64,000 nucleotides of DNA from Ensifer sp. BR816 (GTDB lineage: Bacteria > Pseudomonadota > Alphaproteobacteria > Rhizobiales > Rhizobiaceae). How positions within the stretch are numbered: position 1 is the first letter of the stretch; each line of letters starts with the position of its first letter. A program made the position numbers and the translations under genes. Below are positions 9,885 to 21,768 of the stretch, piece after piece. Below the pieces are notes generated by a model, which was given only the letters and a program-made list of their open reading frames with translations, was not told where the DNA came from and searched no databases. Location: the NCBI RefSeq assembly GCF_000378985.1, contig NZ_KB905370.1, positions 372,001 through 436,000 of the forward strand, given 5' to 3'.

Positions 9885-12173
9885 TTATCCGGCTGCAGCA
9901 AGTAACATTTCGGGTTTCAGGGATTGCCCGCGCGAGGCTGCGACGATCGCATCGACATCGAGGATGAGCGCCACGCGCCCGTCGCCGAGGATGGTCGCCG
10001 CCGCAATGCCCGGAACATGGGTGTAGTTGGCCTCGAGGCTCTTGATCACCACCTGGCGCTGGCCCTGGATGGCATCGACCATCAAGGCGCGCTGGCCGCC
10101 GCCTTCGGACTCGACCAGAAGCGCCACGCCTTCGACCGGATTGGCCTGGATGGCGCGGAAGTTCAGGATGCGGCCGACATCGACCAGCGGGCAGAAGGAG
10201 TTGCGGATCGAGATCAACCGCTGGGAGGCGCCGAAGCTGTGGATCGCGGAGGCCTCCGGCTGAAGCGTTTCGACGATCGCCGTCAGCGGCACGACGAGCG
10301 TCTGGTTCGCAACCGTCACCACCATGCCGTCGAGGACGGCGAGCGTCAGCGGCAGGCTCATCGTGAAGACGGAGCCATGACCCGGCTTCGACGAGATGTT
10401 GATGCGGCCGCCGAGCGCCTGGATGGAGCGCTTGACGACGTCCATGCCGACGCCGCGACCGGAAATGTCGGAGATCTTGTCGGCGGTCGAGAAACCCGCA
10501 TGGAAGATCAGGTTGTCGATTTCCTCGTCCGAGAGATTTGCATCCGCAGCGATCAGATCGTTGTCGATCGCCTTTTGCCGGACCTTCTCGCGGTTGATGC
10601 CGGCGCCGTCGTCGGCAAGTTCGATGACGATCCGGCCGGATCGGTGCTTCGCCGTCAACCGCACCGTGCCTTCCGGGTTCTTGCCGGCGGCGACGCGCTT
10701 TTCCGGTGTTTCGAGGCCATGGTCGACCGCATTGCGGATCATGTGCGTCAGCGGTTCGGCGAGCTTGTCGATGACGGTCTTGTCGACTTCGGTGTTCTCG
10801 CCCTCGGTGACGAGGCGCACCGACTTGCCGGTCATGTCGGCGATTTCGCGGACGATGCGCGACATGCGCTGGAAGACCGGCTTCACCGGCTGCGCGCGGA
10901 TCGCCATGACGCTGTCCTGGATCTCGCGGGTGAGCTGCTGCAGCTCCTCGAGCCCCATATTGATCGACGACGTGCCGTTCGTGTCGTTCTCGATGACGCT
11001 CTGCGACAGCATCGCCTGGTTGATGACGAGTTCGCCAACCAGGTTGATCAGGCGATCGACGCGATCGAGGTCGACGCGGATCGTCGGGGTGGCGGCGGAG
11101 GCGGCCTGCTGGGCAGCCGCCTGTGCCGCCGAGGCGGATGCCGCACTCCTGTTGCTTTCGGCCGACGCGCGTGCGGTCTGTGCCATCTGCAGAACGTTGC
11201 TTGCGGTCGCAGCAGCCGACACCGCGTCGTCTCGCGCCTCGCGCTGCTGGGCAGCGACCTGGTCATCATCCTCGGCGGCGCCGGGCGAGGCTGGTACTTC
11301 CTCGTCGAGCATAGACAGGTCGAACGGCACGGGCTGCATGGGCAATTCCTCGCCCGCGCCGGCATGATCGCCGCCAGCCAGCATCACGTCGAGCTCGCAA
11401 TCCCATTCGGCGAACTCGAATACGGAGCGGATCGCCTCTTCGCCCTTGTCGGTCTTCAGCGAAATCTTCCAGGCGAAATAGGCGGCCTCCGGATTCATGC
11501 TGGCAAGCGCCGGCAGTTCGTCCATGTCGCAATGGATGCTCATCTCGCCGAGGCGCGAGAGATCGCGCAGGAGCAGCGTCGCGTCATTGCCCTTGGCGTA
11601 GAGTTCGGACTTGGGCCTGAAGAGGATCTCGAAGGTGGACGGCTCGATCGCCAGAGGCTCGTTCGTCTCGAAGTCGTCGAAGGAGAAGGCCACGGGCTGG
11701 AAGCCTTCCTCGTTGACCACCGGCGCTGGTGTCGGTGCGGCGACGGGCGCCGGCTTCGCAACCGGCTCGGCAACGGCCGCCTGCGGCAATTCGCCATTGG
11801 CGAGCGCTTCGAGTTCCTTGATCAGCTGCCGGCTGCGCGCCGCATCGACACTGCCGCCATCCCGGGCGGCATTGGTGAGATCGGCAAGCACGTCCGCCGA
11901 TTTCAGCATGACCTTCAGGACGTCCTGGTTGGGCTCAAGCCTGTTGGATCGAACGCAATCGAGCGTCGTCTCGAAGACATGCGCGAACGAGACGAGGTCA
12001 TCGAGCCCGAACGCACCGGCGCCACCCTTGATCGAGTGGACGGCGCGGAAGACGGCGTTGACCGTCTCGGGATCGCGGTCGCCGTCATTGAGCTTCAGGA
12101 GACCCGACTCCAGTTCCGCGAGCTGCTCCTCGCATTCCTGGAAGAAAATCTCTTTGATTTCGTTCATATCCAT
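9885..12173 (-). CDS. cheA: Chemotaxis histidine kinase CheA
   Basis: CheA autophosphorylates and passes phosphate to CheY1, CheY2 and CheB. The 762-residue protein has an N-terminal HPt domain with the phosphorylated His ([14 protein letters not shown], about residue 46), a response-regulator-binding region rich in Ala/Pro linkers (about 130-340), a dimerisation helix pair ([17 protein letters not shown]), an HATPase domain ([37 protein letters not shown]) and a CheW-like C-terminal domain. All catalytic boxes are intact. The Ala-rich linker (about 315-355) is longer than in enterics, as usual for this group. It follows cheY1 by 19 bases. Confidence 0.97.
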   Translation of the reverse strand: MDMNEIKEIFFQECEEQLAELESGLLKLNDGDRDPETVNAVFRAVHSIKGGAGAFGLDDLVSFAHVFETTLDCVRSNRLEPNQDVLKVMLKSADVLADLTNAARDGGSVDAARSRQLIKELEALANGELPQAAVAEPVAKPAPVAAPTPAPVVNEEGFQPVAFSFDDFETNEPLAIEPSTFEILFRPKSELYAKGNDATLLLRDLSRLGEMSIHCDMDELPALASMNPEAAYFAWKISLKTDKGEEAIRSVFEFAEWDCELDVMLAGGDHAGAGEELPMQPVPFDLSMLDEEVPASPGAAEDDDQVAAQQREARDDAVSAAATASNVLQMAQTARASAESNRSAASASAAQAAAQQAASAATPTIRVDLDRVDRLINLVGELVINQAMLSQSVIENDTNGTSSINMGLEELQQLTREIQDSVMAIRAQPVKPVFQRMSRIVREIADMTGKSVRLVTEGENTEVDKTVIDKLAEPLTHMIRNAVDHGLETPEKRVAAGKNPEGTVRLTAKHRSGRIVIELADDGAGINREKVRQKAIDNDLIAADANLSDEEIDNLIFHAGFSTADKISDISGRGVGMDVVKRSIQALGGRINISSKPGHGSVFTMSLPLTLAVLDGMVVTVANQTLVVPLTAIVETLQPEASAIHSFGASQRLISIRNSFCPLVDVGRILNFRAIQANPVEGVALLVESEGGGQRALMVDAIQGQRQVVIKSLEANYTHVPGIAAATILGDGRVALILDVDAIVAASRGQSLKPEMLLAAAG

Positions 12174-12192
12174 TGGCGGCTACCCTCGGATC

Positions 12193-12558
12193 TCAGGCCG
12201 TTACGCGCTCGATGGCATCGATCAGCTTGGTCGGGTCGAACGGCTTGACGATCCAGCCGGTGGCGCCCGCCTGTCGTGCGCGGTTTTTCTTCTCCGCATC
12301 GCTTTCGGTGGTCAGCACCAGGATCGGCACGGCGCGGTAGCGGTCGTTCCTGCGAACGCCTTCGATGAAGCCGAAACCGTCGAGGCGGGGCATGTTGATG
12401 TCCGTCACGATCACATCCGGATTGGCGGTCTCCAGCACTTCGAGGCCTTCGACGCCATCCTCCGCCTGGATCGTTTCGAAGCCGGCATTGTTGAGGGTGA
12501 CAAGAAGCATGTTCCGGATTGTCCGGGAGTCGTCCACAGTCAGAACTCGTTTCTTCAT
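12193..12558 (-). CDS. cheY1: Chemotaxis response regulator CheY1
   Basis: This is a 121-residue stand-alone receiver (VLTVDDSRTIRN, DVIVTDINMPRLDGFGF, VLTTES, GWIVKPF). By position between cheS and cheA it is CheY1, which in S. meliloti drains phosphate from CheA-P to end signalling. An AAGGAGA ribosome binding site precedes the start and overlaps the end of cheS. Confidence 0.94.
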   Translation of the reverse strand: MKKRVLTVDDSRTIRNMLLVTLNNAGFETIQAEDGVEGLEVLETANPDVIVTDINMPRLDGFGFIEGVRRNDRYRAVPILVLTTESDAEKKNRARQAGATGWIVKPFDPTKLIDAIERVTA

Positions 12559-12561
12559 GTC

Positions 12562-12855
12562 TCAAATCTCCTTTGCCATCAGGGGCGCAATGTCCACGCC
12601 GATGAGCTGTGTCGTTTTAACGAACGCGTCCGACACCTTGGCAAAGGTGAAGGACAACCGATCCTCTTCCCAACTTCTTGCACCGGCCATCAGTACCTGT
12701 GCGCAGAGCGTTCCGATCCGCTCGACGGCGGAGGCATCGATCTCGATCGGAGTACCCTTGAGCGTCAGCAGTCTTTCATGCAGCCCCGTCGCTTCGTTCA
12801 GGTCCAGGACCGGAGCGAGCTTCAGCGATTTCTTTGCGGTGTTCCTGCTGGCCAT
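12562..12855 (-). CDS. cheS: STAS-domain protein CheS
   Basis: This 97-residue single STAS-like domain is encoded between the receptor gene and cheY1. It shows the STAS pattern LKGTPIEIDASAVERIGTLC, but the conserved phosphorylatable Ser/Thr of anti-sigma antagonists is not evident. In S. meliloti the equivalent protein CheS binds CheA and improves CheY1 binding, which speeds phosphate removal. Size, fold and position all match. Confidence 0.88.
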   Translation of the reverse strand: MASRNTAKKSLKLAPVLDLNEATGLHERLLTLKGTPIEIDASAVERIGTLCAQVLMAGARSWEEDRLSFTFAKVSDAFVKTTQLIGVDIAPLMAKEI

Positions 12856-12885
12856 TCTGTACCTCGACTGACCTGTTCACTGTCA

Positions 12886-14493
12886 CTAGCGCCGCCATCC
12901 GGCGACCTGCCGCCCGGAGGCGGCGTCATCGCTGAACGGCATCGCTCTTTCATCCTCATCGACTTGCGGCAGAAGCGCGGGCGGCGGGGCAAATGTCGAA
13001 GCCCTCAGTCCGGCCTGGCGCTCGAAGCGGAACCGGCGGATCGTCTGTCCCAGCTCCAGGATGGTGCCGTGCAGATCCTCTGTCGAAGCCACGGTCTCGC
13101 CGGCGAGTTCCGCGCTTCGGCTCATCGCCTTCGAGATGCCGCCGATTCCGGAAGCCGCGGCGGCCAGATCGCCGACCTGGGATTCCGCCTCCCGGGCAAT
13201 ACCGGAAACGGAGGCGTTGATGGAAATCACCTGCTCGACGATACTGCTGATCGCGTTCTGCGTCTGGCCGACGATCTCGACGCCGGCTTCGACCTGCGTC
13301 TTCGTGCCGTTGACGAGCTGCTTGATCTCGCGCGCCGCTTCGCCCGAGCGCTGCGCCAGCGCTCTGACTTCCTGGGCGACGACGGCGAAGCCCCGGCCGC
13401 TCTCGCCGGCGCGTGCCGCTTCGATGCCGGCATTGAGGGCGAGAAGATTGGTCTGGAAGGCGATCTCGTCGATCACGCCGATGATTTGGCCGATCTTTTC
13501 CGCGGACGCTTCGATGTCCGCCATGGCGGAAATCGCCTGACCGGCGATCTCGCCGCTGCGCTCGGCCGCCAGGCGCGTCTCGCCCGCCTTGGCCTCGGTC
13601 TCGCTGATCCGGATCGAGCCCGAGCGCATGCGTTCGGTCATCGCCCCAAGCGCTGCGACCTGTCCGTCCAGCGCCTCGGCCTCGCCGCTGGCCTTGCCGG
13701 AAAACTCGCCCACGCGGAGGCGAAGGCTCTCCATCATGCTTTCGGCGGCGGCGGCGCGTTTGTCCCCGGACAGCAGGGCTTCCTGGATTTGTCCCAGGGC
13801 GGCATTCAACCCCTCAACGATCGGCCGATAGACATCTGGCGCCTCCGCCGGGAGGCGAGCGCCAAGGTTGCCCTCGCCGAGCGCCTGCATGAAATCCGAA
13901 AAGAGCGCCGTCACTTCGGACTCGTCGCCCTTGCGCTGCTCCGAGAGCTGGCGTTGATGCTGCTGGCGGAGTGCGTTGAAGCGGAGCGACACGGCGATTT
14001 CGCTGTCGACGAAGGCGGCGCGCACAAGAGCGGCAACGAGACGGCTGAGCTCGTTCCTGCGCGCCTTGCCGAAGGGGAGCTTGGGCCAGGCATCCTCGAT
14101 GGCGCCGACGATGAGATGCTCGAGCACGACCGCATGGCTTGCGAGCTGCCAGCGCGGGTCGAGGCCCATGCGGGCCTCGGTGTCGGCGAGCACCTTGACG
14201 CGCTCTGCATAGAGCCCGTCGAAACGGGCATCGGTCAGCACATTCCAGTGGGATGACTGAAGGTCGTGCAGTCGGTCGAGCTGACGATCGCTGTCGAAAT
14301 GGCGAACTGCGTCCGGGTTGGTCTGCAGCCGTTGAAAAAGGTCACGCAGCGCAAGCTCGATGCGCGGCGACAGGGCCTGGCGATGGTCACGCAGGAGGGT
14401 GCAGGCCGCTTCGTCGAGCCCGGCAAAGCGCAGGCGCTCGAGCAGGCTGCCTGCCTGGCTCTTCCTTGCCTGTTCTGACGCTTCCTGCTGCAC
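12886..14493 (-). CDS. icpA: Soluble globin-coupled-sensor-like chemoreceptor IcpA
   Basis: This is the first gene of the chemotaxis operon, 535 residues, with no transmembrane segment. The N-terminal part (about 25-180) matches the globin-coupled sensor pattern ([20 protein letters not shown], then MGLDPRW). At the place of the proximal heme-binding His the sequence reads ADTEARMGL, with Glu106, so heme binding is doubtful. A HAMP-like/helical linker (about 195-330) leads to a complete signalling hairpin ([20 protein letters not shown], then [15 protein letters not shown]). No C-terminal CheR-binding pentapeptide is present. It is probably a cytoplasmic receptor for an unknown internal cue. 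Confidence 0.88.
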   Translation of the reverse strand: MQQEASEQARKSQAGSLLERLRFAGLDEAACTLLRDHRQALSPRIELALRDLFQRLQTNPDAVRHFDSDRQLDRLHDLQSSHWNVLTDARFDGLYAERVKVLADTEARMGLDPRWQLASHAVVLEHLIVGAIEDAWPKLPFGKARRNELSRLVAALVRAAFVDSEIAVSLRFNALRQQHQRQLSEQRKGDESEVTALFSDFMQALGEGNLGARLPAEAPDVYRPIVEGLNAALGQIQEALLSGDKRAAAAESMMESLRLRVGEFSGKASGEAEALDGQVAALGAMTERMRSGSIRISETEAKAGETRLAAERSGEIAGQAISAMADIEASAEKIGQIIGVIDEIAFQTNLLALNAGIEAARAGESGRGFAVVAQEVRALAQRSGEAAREIKQLVNGTKTQVEAGVEIVGQTQNAISSIVEQVISINASVSGIAREAESQVGDLAAAASGIGGISKAMSRSAELAGETVASTEDLHGTILELGQTIRRFRFERQAGLRASTFAPPPALLPQVDEDERAMPFSDDAASGRQVAGWRR

Positions 14494-15146
14494 GCTGTTC
14501 CCCGGCCTGATGCGTAGTCGAAATTTGCCTGGGGGAAGATGTGGCCCGCTGAAGGGGGCTGTGGCCGGTTACGCCCAATCGGTGAGATCGGCGCGCCTGA
14601 GGCGTTCTCTATCGTCCATCCCGCAAGTAACTTCGGTGAAGATGCATACCGGACCGGAACCGGTACGGCGGGGCGGCATCATGCCTTGAGAGAAGCTGAG
14701 ACTTCCTATTCCGACGTGTTGGACCATGTTTATGGTTAATTCCTTGCTTGAAGGTTAACGGTTTCCGACCCGTAATCGGAATCGCTAAAATTCAACCTGA
14801 GCGCTATCCGCCGCCGCTTTGCACTGTTTTACTGTGCAGCAGACAACAGGTTTTTAATCACAAGAGTTTAGAATTGCGATTCTACTTGTCGTCCAGTATC
14901 GAAGCGAAGGTCAAATAGGCGCGCACCGCGCAAGCTGCACCGTCACAGGTACAGGCGACATCATGAAGATGCGTCCACGGGTATGAGCAATGATTGTTCT
15001 TGGAATTAGTGCCGCCACCATCGCAATCCTCGCAATGACCGCGATTTCGATCGTCATCAATCTCGAACACAGACGGGCGGCGAACCGTAACATTTTCTGA
15101 GGCGCGGTCTTTCGACCAAGTCCAAGAAGATCCATCGAGTTCTACT
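14494..15146. other. Non-coding region upstream of icpA and downstream of rhaK
   Basis: These 650 bases separate the leftward chemotaxis operon from the leftward rhamnose operon. The part near 14.6-14.8 kb, with AT-rich blocks and a small dyad around 14763-14782, should hold the icpA promoter. Apart from one possible 36-residue membrane peptide at 14990-15100, I find nothing coding. Confidence 0.5.
14990..15100 (+). CDS. Possible 36-residue single-pass membrane peptide
   Basis: ATG to TGA encodes 36 residues. A hydrophobic stretch (VLGISAATIAILAMTAISIV, residues 3-22) is followed by a basic tail (HRRAANRN), a typical small inner-membrane peptide. The ribosome binding site is weak and no neighbour suggests a role. 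The membrane-like composition could arise by chance in this reading frame. Confidence 0.3.
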   Translation: MIVLGISAATIAILAMTAISIVINLEHRRAANRNIF

Positions 15147-16550
15147 TCATTCTATCTGGTGATCGACAGTTACGCTTGCAGCCGCATGCGCGGCGGCTAG
15201 GCGCTGCCATTTCCGTGCGTAATCGACATAACCTTCCGGAATCGCTTCCGAGAAGACCTCGGCTCCCGTCCTGATCCGGGCGCCTGCGACGAGGCAGGCT
15301 GCACCAAGGCTCGTTCCGGTGCTGCTCAGGCTGTTGGCGAGCACCGGCCGGCCGGTCGCAGCGGCCAACATCCGCAGATAGGCGGAATTCGCGGCGAAGG
15401 GCCCCTCCACGACGATTTCACCCGTGGCGCCGATGAGATCGAGGCAGGTCGCCGTCATCAGGGCGAGATGGAAGGAGACGGCGGCAAGCCGTTCGGGCGG
15501 GGCAAGGTCTGCCTCGTCCCCCGTCCATCGCGCCCGTGCCGAAGGAAAGGGACCGGAGCCGCCCGGTACCGACGGCAGCAGCATATAGCCTTCGGCAAAC
15601 ACGCGCGCTTCGGCCGAGGCCGAGGCCGGCGGCGGATCGTCGCCGACGAGCATCGAGAAGGCGCGACCGCCCATGAAGCGGGCAGACGGCACCGGATCGC
15701 CAAGCGCGTTGACATTGATCAGCGTGTCGCGGGTTTCGTCGAGTTCCACCTGCTTGCCGCCGACCGCCAGCATTACCACCCAGGTTCCGGTCGAGACGAC
15801 GGAAAAGGGTGTCCGGCGCGTGAGCAGATGCGGCAGCAGCGAGGCGTTCGAATCGTGAATGCCGCAGCAGACCGGCAACCCCGATGGCAGGCCGGTTGCT
15901 GCGGCCAAAGGGGGCAGCAATCCGCCGATCACGTCGCCCGCCTTGCGCACCGGCGCAAAGAGCCGCGTCCAACCTTGCGCCTCGATCAGGGTCGAGAACG
16001 CCTTGGCCTTCGGATTCCAGAGGTCGGTATGGCAGCCAAGCGAGGTCAGCTCGTTGGTCGCCACGCCGGTGAGCCGATACGACCAGTACTGCGCATAGGT
16101 GAGGATGGTCGCGACTTTGGCGAACTGCTCGGGGAGCGCACGCTGCTGCCAGAAAAGCTGCGCACCGACATTGAGCCCCATCGGCAGGCGGGCCGACCCG
16201 GTTTCGGAGAAGGTCGGGCGTGCCCGGCCATATTCCTCGGCGAGCGCGTCCGGGCCGGCAAACTCATAGTCGAGCACCGGCAGGGCGAGTTCGCCGGCCG
16301 GGTCCAGCAGCACCGCGGTCGCCCCATGTGTCGTCACCGAGATAGCATCTACGGGATGTTCACGGTGCAGTTCAGCAAGGCCCCCAAGAATAAAGCGCCA
16401 GAGATGCTCGATGTCGAAGTGAGGGTACAGCCCCGCCTCCACGACGATGTTCGGCGTCTTGCGGACGGCGATCTCCTCGAAGCGCTCGAGGTCGACCAAC
16501 GCGACCTTGGCGTTGGTCTTGCCGATATCGATGACGGCGACGGTCTTCAT
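15147..16550 (-). CDS. rhaK: FGGY-family sugar kinase RhaK
   Basis: RhaK phosphorylates the rhamnose-derived keto sugar; in R. leguminosarum it is also required for activity of the RhaSTPQ importer. The 467-residue protein has the N-terminal ATP-binding motif (VIDIGKTNAKVALVD), the STGTW segment of the second FGGY lobe and a C-terminal GTSLGAACL motif. It is the last gene of the rhamnose operon, one base after rhaU. Intact length and motifs make the call firm. Confidence 0.94.
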   Translation of the reverse strand: MKTVAVIDIGKTNAKVALVDLERFEEIAVRKTPNIVVEAGLYPHFDIEHLWRFILGGLAELHREHPVDAISVTTHGATAVLLDPAGELALPVLDYEFAGPDALAEEYGRARPTFSETGSARLPMGLNVGAQLFWQQRALPEQFAKVATILTYAQYWSYRLTGVATNELTSLGCHTDLWNPKAKAFSTLIEAQGWTRLFAPVRKAGDVIGGLLPPLAAATGLPSGLPVCCGIHDSNASLLPHLLTRRTPFSVVSTGTWVVMLAVGGKQVELDETRDTLINVNALGDPVPSARFMGGRAFSMLVGDDPPPASASAEARVFAEGYMLLPSVPGGSGPFPSARARWTGDEADLAPPERLAAVSFHLALMTATCLDLIGATGEIVVEGPFAANSAYLRMLAAATGRPVLANSLSSTGTSLGAACLVAGARIRTGAEVFSEAIPEGYVDYARKWQRLAAAHAAASVTVDHQIE

Positions 16551-16551
16551 G

Positions 16552-16866
16552 TCAGCTGAGGTGGAAGACGGTCTTGAGCGGCACGGCGACCGGCTCGTTG
16601 TCGGCGCGGGTTTCCATGATGTCGGCCATATGCGCCCACCATTTCTGCATGACCGGGTGCGACGGCAGGTCGGCCATCTTGTGGTCGTCCGTCCGCCAGA
16701 GCACCCCGAACAGCAGGTTGGTCTCCTCGTCGAGGTGGATCGAATAGTCGGATATCCCGGCGTCCTTCAACAGATCCACAAGCTCGGGCCAGATCTCGTC
16801 ATGGCGCGCCCGATATTCTATGGCCATCCCCGGGTTGAGCCGCATGCGGAAGGCGTATTTTTCCAT
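16552..16866 (-). CDS. rhaU: L-rhamnose mutarotase RhaU (RhaM)
   Basis: This 104-residue protein of the RhaM family interconverts rhamnose anomers before isomerisation. It shows the family features [20 protein letters not shown], a central His/Asp-rich part and [21 protein letters not shown] ribosome binding site lies upstream. It sits between the permease gene rhaQ and the kinase gene rhaK, as in other rhizobia. Confidence 0.95.
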   Translation of the reverse strand: MEKYAFRMRLNPGMAIEYRARHDEIWPELVDLLKDAGISDYSIHLDEETNLLFGVLWRTDDHKMADLPSHPVMQKWWAHMADIMETRADNEPVAVPLKTVFHLS

Positions 16867-16876
16867 CGAGAAACCC

Positions 16877-17881
16877 TCAGTGCGCGAGACGGCGGCGGGC
16901 GCGCCGCCACAGGATTGGCAAGGCGATGACCGAGATCAGCAACAGGCCGATGAAGATCGACATGACGATGCCCGGTACGTTCAACAGGCCGAAGCCGAAG
17001 GTGACCATGCCCATGATCAGTGCGGCGAGCACGACGCCCGGTATCGTGCCCGAGCCACCGAGAATATTGACGCCGCCGAGCACGACCATGGTGACAACCT
17101 CGAGTTCCCAGCCGAGCGCGATCGAGGGGCGCGTCGAACCGAGGCGGGAGGTCAGGCAGATCGAGGCGAGCCCGGCCATCAGGCCGGTCAAAAGAAAAAG
17201 AGTGAACTTCACCCGCGCCACCCGGACACCGGAAAACAGGGCCGCCGTCTGGTTGTTGCCGATGGCATAGACGACGCGGCCGAAATTCGTCTTGTGCAGC
17301 AGCACGCCGTAGACGACGGCGAGCAGCACGAAGAGGGTGAACTCGAAGGAGAAGACCCACCAGACATAGCCCTGGCCAAACCACGCAAAGCTCTCGGGAT
17401 AGCCTGTAAAGGCCTGGTCGCCGAGGATGATGAAGGACAGGCCGCGAAACAGGCTCATGGTGCCGATCGTCACGACGATCGACGGCAGGCCGAGGCCGGT
17501 GATCAAGAGGCCGTTGACGGCGCCGCAGAGGAGGCCGACGCCGAGCCCGATCGCGACAAGCGCCGGCGTGTCGGCACCGAGCTGCACGGCATAGCCCATG
17601 GCCGTCGAGGCGAGCGCAATGATCGAGGCGACCGAGAGGTCGATCTCGCCCGAGATGATCACCAGCGCCATGGCGAAGGCGATCATCGCCTTTTCGGTGA
17701 AATTGAAGGTGGCGTCGGAAAGATTCCACGGATCGAGGAAATAGGGCGAGGCAAGGGAATTACCGAGGAAGATGAGGGTCGCGACCACGATGAGCAGCGC
17801 TTCCCAGCTCTTCATCAGGCGGGCACCGCGTCCCTCGAGGCGATCCGGGATATTGCGGGGAGAGAGTTGAGCGTCAGCCAT
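16877..17881 (-). CDS. rhaQ: Rhamnose ABC transporter permease RhaQ
   Basis: This is a 334-residue inner-membrane permease of the ribose/RbsC family with about eight to ten hydrophobic segments and the conserved [18 protein letters not shown] stretch (about 75-92). The start at 17881 overlaps the rhaP stop by one base. The long frame that extends past it toward 18679 is the shadow of rhaP. It forms a heteromeric channel with RhaP, powered by RhaT. Confidence 0.93.
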   Translation of the reverse strand: MADAQLSPRNIPDRLEGRGARLMKSWEALLIVVATLIFLGNSLASPYFLDPWNLSDATFNFTEKAMIAFAMALVIISGEIDLSVASIIALASTAMGYAVQLGADTPALVAIGLGVGLLCGAVNGLLITGLGLPSIVVTIGTMSLFRGLSFIILGDQAFTGYPESFAWFGQGYVWWVFSFEFTLFVLLAVVYGVLLHKTNFGRVVYAIGNNQTAALFSGVRVARVKFTLFLLTGLMAGLASICLTSRLGSTRPSIALGWELEVVTMVVLGGVNILGGSGTIPGVVLAALIMGMVTFGFGLLNVPGIVMSIFIGLLLISVIALPILWRRARRRLAH

Positions 17882-18857
17882 CAGACCGCCTCCGCTTTCT
17901 TGAGAATGACCCGGCCCTTGCGCCGCTCGGCGCGGGCATTGACGGCGACGGCAATGATAATGACCGTTCCGGAGATCGCCATCTGCGCGAAGGGCGAGAT
18001 GTTGATCACCGGCAGCGCGTTCTTGATGACGCCGAGGAAGAGCGCGCCGAGCACGGCCCCGGCCACCGAACCGATGCCGCCGGCGATCGAGATGCCGCCG
18101 ATGACGCAGGCGGCGATGATGTCGAGCTCGAAGCCGGCGGCGATGTCGACATAGGCGACGGCGTAGCGCGACACCCAAAGGTAGCCCGAAAGGCCGGCGA
18201 GCGCGCCAGCCAGGCAATAGGCGAAGAAGCGGGTGCGGCCGACATCGATCCCCGTATAGATCGCCGCATGCGGATTGCCGCCGACGGCATAGAAGGCGCG
18301 GCCGAGCGGCGTGCGGCTCATCACCAGGAACATGACCGCGATCATCAGCAGCGACAACCAGGAAAGCACCGGTACGCCGGCAAGATCCAGCCGCGGCAGG
18401 GCCTTGAAGGCATCGCTCATCTCGTGGGCATTGATCCACTTGCCGTCGGTCAGCAGGAAGATCAGGCCGCGATAGATCGTCAGCGTTCCGAGTGTGACGA
18501 CGATCGGCGGGATGTCGAGCTTCCAGACGAGCGTGCCGTTGATCATGCCGAGCAGTGTGCCGAGCGCCATGGAGGCGAGAATGATGAGCGGGATCGACAG
18601 GCCGGGAAAGGCGGCATTCAGCATCGCCGCGACCATGCCGCAAAGCGCCAGGTTCGCCGCCATCGACAGATCGATGCATCGGGTGAGGATGACGGCCATC
18701 TGGCCGAGGGCCAGGATGATCAGGATCGACGTGTCGTTATAGACCCGGGCGAGGTTGGAGGGGCCGACGAAAGCCGGAAAGCGCAAGGCGATCAAGGCGA
18801 GCAGCACGGCGATCGCGCCGACGAGCAGGATCTCGCGGTTCTTGAGGAGCTTAGCGA

Positions 18858-18861
<4 letters not shown>
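17881..18861 (-). CDS. rhaP: Rhamnose ABC transporter permease RhaP
   Basis: This is the second permease, 326 residues, again of the RbsC type (ILTRCIDLSMAANLALCGM). The ATG at 18861 (MIAKLLKNREILLVGAIA) overlaps the rhaT stop as ATGA. The membrane segments are well separated by charged turns and no truncation is evident. Two different permeases are typical of the rhamnose importer of rhizobia. Confidence 0.93.
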
Positions 18862-20369
<1,508 letters not shown>

Positions 20370-20471
20370 CCGCGATGTGGTTGGTTCCTGCAACAAGAGA
20401 GAGTCCACCAAGTCAGTCGTTTCTGTGAGGCGGCGGTCAGATATCGGGCGCCTTCGATCAGGCTGCCCCTC

Positions 20472-20642
20472 TCCTCGGGTTCAACCCGAGGACTAGCCCT
20501 CTCCCCGCTCGCGGGGAGAGAGAACTCCGCTGGCGGACCGCCATGAACCATAGCGTTCATGAAGGGCCAGACGTCGCCACTTGTTCCCTTCTCCCCGTCC
20601 GAACGGGGAGAAGGTGGCCGGCAGGCCGGATGAGGGGCAAAT
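20472..20642. repeat. RIME-type mosaic element inside the rhamnose operon
   Basis: It comprises a CCTCGGGTT/AACCCGAGG palindrome (about 20473-20491), a CCCTCTCCCC..GGGGAGAG palindrome (from 20497) and a CTTCTCCCCG..CGGGGAGAAG palindrome (from about 20589). The last is followed by the same GGCCGGCAGGCCGGATGAGG tail as the element near 1.7 kb. It fills the rhaS-rhaT gap. Such hairpins often protect the upstream message, which would favour the binding protein over the ATPase. Confidence 0.82.
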
Positions 20643-20661
20643 GCGCCCTCATCCGCGCCGA

Positions 20662-21651
20662 TCAGAAGATCTTCGCGAACTCCTCGACGTTCTTGGCATC
20701 ATAGACGAACGGGTCGGCCATGGCGCCTTCATTGTTGTCGTCGAGCTTGACCGTGCCCATGCGGCCCATCTTCAGTTCCGCGCCCGGCTTGGCTTCGGCC
20801 CCGCCGATGAGATCATAGGCGATCATCGTCGCCGAATAGCCGAGGTCGATCGGGTTCCAGATGGCGAAGGACTTCGAGGCGCCGGACTTCACATGGCCGG
20901 CCATTTCGGACGGGAGCCCGAGGCCGGTGACGTTGATCTGGCCGATCTTGCCGGCGTCGGTGACGGCCTGAGCGGCGGCGACGATACCGACCGAGGTCGG
21001 CGCGATGATCGCCTTCAGGTTCGGATGGGACTGGATGAGCCCTTGCGTCTCGCGATAGGACTTGTCGGCCAAGTCGTCGCCATAGACGGTCGCGACCACA
21101 TTGATGCCCTTGTAGTTGCCCTGGACCTTCTTCATCTCGGCGATCCAGGTGTTCTGGTTGGTCGCGGTGGCGGAAGCCGAGAGCACGGCGACGTCGCCGC
21201 CTTCCGGCAGGTTGTCGGCGGCGAGCTTGATGATCATGTTACCGATCAGCGGGCTCGACGACGGGTTGAGATGCATGAGGCGGCCGTCCTTGGCGACACC
21301 GGAATCCCAGGAAATGACCTTGATGCCGCGGTCCATCGCTTTCTTGAGCGCCGGTACGAGCGCGTCGGTGTCGTTGGCCGAAACGGCGATCGCATCGACC
21401 TTCTGGGCGATCAGCGAATTGATCACCTCGATCTGCCCTTCGGCGGTCGTCGAAGTCGGACCGGTATAGATGACCTCGACGTCGCCAAGTTCCTTGGCCG
21501 CTTCCTGGGCGCCCTTGTTGGCAGCCTCGAAGAAGCCGATGCCGAGCGCCTTGACGACGAGCGCGATCTTCTTGTTCTCCGCATGGGCGGCGTTCGCCAT
21601 GAGCACCGCAGCGACGGCGGCCGTCACCATCAATGATTTCAGAATTTTCAT
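20662..21651 (-). CDS. rhaS: Rhamnose-binding periplasmic protein RhaS
   Basis: This is the solute-binding protein of the RhaSTPQ importer, 329 residues. It has an N-terminal Sec signal peptide (MKILKSLMVTAAVAAVLMAN, cleavage likely after AHA) and a type I periplasmic-binding fold with VDAIAVSANDTDALVPALKK. A strong GGAGGAG site precedes the ATG at 21651; the longer upstream frame has no signal sequence at its start. A short dyad at 21676-21694 lies just ahead of it. Confidence 0.95.
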   Translation of the reverse strand: MKILKSLMVTAAVAAVLMANAAHAENKKIALVVKALGIGFFEAANKGAQEAAKELGDVEVIYTGPTSTTAEGQIEVINSLIAQKVDAIAVSANDTDALVPALKKAMDRGIKVISWDSGVAKDGRLMHLNPSSSPLIGNMIIKLAADNLPEGGDVAVLSASATATNQNTWIAEMKKVQGNYKGINVVATVYGDDLADKSYRETQGLIQSHPNLKAIIAPTSVGIVAAAQAVTDAGKIGQINVTGLGLPSEMAGHVKSGASKSFAIWNPIDLGYSATMIAYDLIGGAEAKPGAELKMGRMGTVKLDDNNEGAMADPFVYDAKNVEEFAKIF

Positions 21652-21675
21652 CACTTTCTCCTCCCTTGGGGTCCA

Positions 21676-21694
21676 TGCATCCGGAGTGGATGCA
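21676..21694 (-). promoter_or_regulatory. Hairpin in rhaR-rhaS leader
   Basis: TGCATCC (21676-21682) and GGATGCA (21688-21694) form a seven-base stem with a five-base loop, 25 bases upstream of rhaS. It could be an RNA hairpin between rhaR and rhaS or an operator. No T-run follows it. Confidence 0.35.
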
Positions 21695-21768
21695 CCGTCG
21701 ACCCGACAAATCCATCTGACGGTCCTGTCACCGGCAAGGCCGCCTCCCATTCCCCCTCCCCATCCGCC

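Noticed and set aside
16877..18679. A 600-codon frame suggesting a rhaP-rhaQ fusion
   Set aside because: The N-terminal half is an out-of-frame reading of rhaP; the true rhaQ starts at 17881 with a one-base overlap.
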